From positions 9,261 through 31,901 of the forward strand of contig VAYK01000048.1 of NCBI GenBank assembly GCA_005884985.1: a DNA stretch of 22,641 nucleotides, written 5' to 3'. Source of the DNA: Actinomycetota bacterium. GTDB taxonomy: Bacteria; Actinomycetota; Thermoleophilia; Solirubrobacterales; 70-9. The position numbers and the translations under genes were made by a program. Below, one piece after another: positions 20,256 to 22,641 of this stretch (positions are counted from its first letter, which is position 1; every line of letters starts with the position of its first letter). The notes beneath the pieces are model-generated. The model was not told where the DNA came from and did not search any database. It was given only the letters and a program-made list of their open reading frames with translations.

Positions 20256-21560
20256 ATGGACGCTCCCAGCTCCAGCCCGAGCCGACGGGAGAGGCTCACG
20301 GCGGTCGTGGGCGCGCATCGAGCGCGCCGGGCGGCGCTTATCGCCATCGCCGCGGCAGCGGCAGCGGCAGCCGCGATCCTGATCGGAGCCGCGATCGCGG
20401 TGCCCGCCGGCGGCGCCGCTGCGGCCGCATCCGACGGGGGAACGGGTGGGTCGCACCAGGCGCATCATGGCGCGAGACCTGCGAGCCCGTACCGCGGCGA
20501 CGGGATGTGGATCTGGTACGTGAGCCAGTCGAGCGGCGGCGATCTGGCCCGAATTGCGCGCAAGGCGCACCGCCACGGGATCGAGACGGTCTACATCAAG
20601 AGCTCCGACGGGAGCAGCGCCTGGAGCCAGTTCACCGCGAGCCTGGTCTCCTACCTGCACGCCCGCGGGCTGCGGGTCTGCGGCTGGCAGTTCGTCTACG
20701 GCACGCATCCCGGAGCCGAGGCGCGGCGCGGCGCGCAGGCGGTTCGCAAGGGCGCGGACTGCCTGGTGATCGACGCCGAGTCGAGCTACGAGGGCCGCTA
20801 CGCGTCGGCCGACACCTACGTGGACAAGCTCCGCCACAAGATCGGGGCCCACTTCCCGACCGCGCTCGCCACCTTTCCATACGTCGACTACCACCCCGGG
20901 TTCCCATATTCGGTCTTCCTCGGCCCAGGCGGAGCGCACTACAACCTGCCCCAGCTCTACTGGCACACGATCGGCGTTACGGTCGCCCAGGGCTACGAGC
21001 ACACCTTCCTCTACAACCGCGTCTACCGGCGCGCGATCTACCCGCTCGGACAAACTTACGACAATCCGCCGGTCCGCCAGATCCGGCGATTCCGGCGGAT
21101 GGCGATCTCGTATGGGCTTGGCGGCGTCAGTTGGTGGTCATGGCAGGAGACCAACAAGCGTGAGTGGCGGGCGGTGGGAAGCCACGTCGCCGGCGCCATC
21201 CCGGACGTCGGCCGATCGGGCAGCGCCTATCCGGCGCTCTCGAAGGGCAGTCGCGGCGACCTCGTCGTCTGGGCGCAGGAGCACCTGAGGGGCGCCGGCG
21301 AGTCGGTTCCGGTGACGGGCCGCTTCGGGTACAAGACCCGGCGGGCCGTGAAGCGCTTCCAGGCCTCGAAGGGCTTGGTCGCAGACGGCCACATCGAGGC
21401 TAAGACATGGCATGCCCTGCTCGACGTGGCGCCAAAGACGGTCGATTGGTCCAGCAGGGGCTCGCGGCACGTTGCGAAGCGGTCATCGGTGGCCAACGCA
21501 CCGCGCTCGGCCTCGCTGCCCGCCCGGCGCGACGAGATCCCGCCCGCGTCTAAGCGTTAG
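20256..21560 (+). CDS. Exported TIM-barrel protein with C-terminal peptidoglycan-binding domain
   Basis: 434 residues. An N-terminal basic segment is followed by a long Ala-rich hydrophobic helix (about residues 27-60), a signal peptide or membrane anchor. Residues about 85-310 look like a TIM-barrel glycoside-hydrolase-like domain: GMWIWYVSQSSGGD, ETVYIKSSDGS, GLRVCGWQFVYG, then CLVIDAESSYEG with a possible catalytic Asp/Glu pair. Residues about 335-400 are a peptidoglycan-binding type 1 domain (LSKGSRGDLVVWAQEHL, VTGRFGYKTRRAVKRFQ). A role in cell-wall turnover is likely; the bond cleaved is unknown. The start at ATG 20256 lacks a strong Shine-Dalgarno; TTG 20214 is an alternative. A LexA-like box lies about 300 bp upstream. 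Confidence 0.82.
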   Translation: MDAPSSSPSRRERLTAVVGAHRARRAALIAIAAAAAAAAAILIGAAIAVPAGGAAAAASDGGTGGSHQAHHGARPASPYRGDGMWIWYVSQSSGGDLARIARKAHRHGIETVYIKSSDGSSAWSQFTASLVSYLHARGLRVCGWQFVYGTHPGAEARRGAQAVRKGADCLVIDAESSYEGRYASADTYVDKLRHKIGAHFPTALATFPYVDYHPGFPYSVFLGPGGAHYNLPQLYWHTIGVTVAQGYEHTFLYNRVYRRAIYPLGQTYDNPPVRQIRRFRRMAISYGLGGVSWWSWQETNKREWRAVGSHVAGAIPDVGRSGSAYPALSKGSRGDLVVWAQEHLRGAGESVPVTGRFGYKTRRAVKRFQASKGLVADGHIEAKTWHALLDVAPKTVDWSSRGSRHVAKRSSVANAPRSASLPARRDEIPPASKR

Positions 21561-21580
21561 ACCGCCGAGCCCTTGCGTGC

Positions 21581-21739
21581 CTAGCCAGCCGAGCTCGCCT
21601 CGAGCACGATCCGGGCGACCTGCCCCGGGTCATCCCAGGTCGGGATCTGGCCGCAACCCGCGAACATCAGCTGTCGCGTGCCGTCAGGCACGCGCATAGG
21701 GGAGTAGCGCGCATCCATTTGACCGGTGGCCCGACCGTG
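21581..21739 (-). pseudogene. C-terminal remnant of an alpha/beta hydrolase
   Basis: On the minus strand the frame from 21739 to the TAG at 21583-21581 encodes about 52 residues ending MFAGCGQIPTWDDPGQVA followed by RIVLEASSAG. This matches the usual C-terminal tail of alpha/beta hydrolases (GCGHVPxWDDPxxVA), but the catalytic histidine is glutamine. A stop codon lies at 21740-21742, so the N-terminal five-sixths of the enzyme is absent; the promoter and start of the GAF gene occupy the adjoining DNA. Confidence 0.55.
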
Positions 21740-21749
21740 TCAGCGGGCG

Positions 21750-21755
21750 TACACT
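21750..21755 (+). promoter_or_regulatory. -10 element of the GAF-domain gene
   Basis: TACACT, six bases before ATG 21762; leaderless geometry. Confidence 0.5.
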
Positions 21756-21761
21756 CCTGCG

Positions 21762-22641
21762 ATGGCTCCCGGGAGGAGGCACCGGGCCGGCGCCGACCCG
21801 CCGTCTTCGGTAACCCCCAGCTGGCCGACCCAGCAGCTCGCCGAGTTCCTGTCGCTGATCTCCTGCTTCAACGATGAGAAGACGGCGACTCAGAGAGGCA
21901 TCGAGCACGTCGCGGAGGTGCTCGACGCCGAGGCCGCCGCTCTCGTTCGCGGCGGGGCGGTGATCACCGCCATCGGGTTCGCCGAGGGCGAAGTCCCGAT
22001 CGAGCCCTTGGTGGCGGTGGCCGACGGAAGCAGGCAGACGCTCCCCGTGCCGGGCGCGGGGGAGTGCGAGGCGGTCTCGGTGCCGCTCGAGGACGACCGG
22101 CCTCTGCACCTGGTCGTAGCCCGCCGCCCCGACAAGCCGTTCCAACCCGACGAGCTCGGCCTGCTGCGGGGAATGGGCCGGGTGCTGACGCTGGGGCTGC
22201 GCAACTTGAGGCTGCTGGAGAACGAGCGTGCCCTGCGCTCGGGCTCCGAGCGCCAGGCGAGCGAGAATGCCCGCCTGCTCGGGGCTGTGCGCGAGCGGCA
22301 GGTGCTGGTGGAGCGACTCGCCCAGCTGCAGCGGGGGATCGTCGATCGTCTGCCCGTCCACGAGGTGCTGGAGGCCGCGCTCGAGGGCGCCTGCGAGCTG
22401 CTCGGCGACCAGGTCGGGGTGCTTCGGCTGACCGATCCCGATGATCCCTTCCACACTATGCTGGTGGCCTCGATCGGCGCCGAGACAGAGCTGCTCACCG
22501 AGCGCCGCCACCAGCCGCTCACCGCCGGCCTCGGCGGCCGCGCGATGCGGCAACGCGGCGTTGTCGTCGCCGATGCGGTCAGCGGGATCGCATCGCCCGA
22601 GGTAACCGGCGACTTCCCCGCCATGGGGCTGACGGCGGCGA
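21762..22641 (+). CDS. GAF-domain signalling protein, cut by the right edge
   Basis: The frame is open for 293 codons to the window end. Residues about 25-150 look like a first GAF domain (QQLAEFLSLISCFNDEKTA, HVAEVLDAEAAALVRGG, ending PDELGLLRGMGRVLTLGLR). Residues about 150-195 form a charged coiled coil (LRLLENERALRSGSERQ). A second GAF domain starts near residue 205 (HEVLEAALEGACELLG, VGVLRLTDPDD) and runs off the window. Tandem GAF plus coiled coil usually precedes a kinase, cyclase, phosphatase or transcription output domain, which is not visible. The start is set by TACACT six bases ahead. No membrane segment is seen so far. Confidence 0.82.
   Translation, partial: MAPGRRHRAGADPPSSVTPSWPTQQLAEFLSLISCFNDEKTATQRGIEHVAEVLDAEAAALVRGGAVITAIGFAEGEVPIEPLVAVADGSRQTLPVPGAGECEAVSVPLEDDRPLHLVVARRPDKPFQPDELGLLRGMGRVLTLGLRNLRLLENERALRSGSERQASENARLLGAVRERQVLVERLAQLQRGIVDRLPVHEVLEAALEGACELLGDQVGVLRLTDPDDPFHTMLVASIGAETELLTERRHQPLTAGLGGRAMRQRGVVVADAVSGIASPEVTGDFPAMGLTAA

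Overview
The window is GC-rich (roughly 70%), densely coded DNA from an actinobacterium. The gene set (myo-inositol-3-phosphate synthase beside a CDP-alcohol phosphatidyltransferase, an F420-type luciferase-like oxidoreductase, actinobacterial-style LexA boxes, TANNNT -10 elements right at start codons) fits Actinomycetota. The overall style suggests the Thermoleophilia/Solirubrobacterales side, but the taxon is an inference and not proven by any marker here.

Layout. 1-873: the start of a leftward gene at the left edge, then endonuclease III (nth, minus). 932-6654: a rightward block with a PAP2/Aur1-like phosphatase, a CDP-alcohol phosphatidyltransferase, inositol-3-phosphate synthase, a fusion of a degenerate GT4-like glycosyltransferase to an intact PHP phosphoesterase, a degenerate uracil-DNA-glycosylase-like protein and a small zinc-ribbon protein. 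The first four look like an inositol-phospholipid module. 6651-8779 (minus): a 23S rRNA/tRNA uracil-C5 methyltransferase coupled to a luciferase-like oxidoreductase. 8801-10297: an M3-like metallopeptidase. 10307-11838 (minus): a phasin-like protein and an EEP-family nuclease/phosphatase. 11827-12690: ornithine carbamoyltransferase. 12879-13035: a LexA-box region and tRNA-Glu(UUC). 13108-13902: lgt.

13965-17885 is a zinc-uptake operon. A perfect 21-bp palindrome (probable Zur operator) precedes a permease fused in frame to a zinc-binding lipoprotein with an internal lipobox, then an ATPase with a C-terminal HHHH, a second permease and a Fur/Zur regulator, all overlapping by 1-4 bases. The upstream neighbour lgt encodes the enzyme that would modify the internal lipobox cysteine.

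17892-19668 holds a divergent SDR/catalase pair. 19802-20255 holds tRNA-Val(UAC), a second LexA-like box and a small membrane ORF apparently broken by a 23-bp duplication. 20256-21560 encodes a secreted or anchored TIM-barrel protein with a peptidoglycan-binding domain. 21581-21739 is a remnant of an alpha/beta hydrolase. 21762 to the right edge is the start of a GAF-domain signalling protein.

A recurring feature is a TANNNT hexamer 6-9 bases before the start codon of nine genes, which points to leaderless transcription as a main mode of initiation. Genes without it have a Shine-Dalgarno sequence, are coupled to the gene upstream, or show no clear signal.
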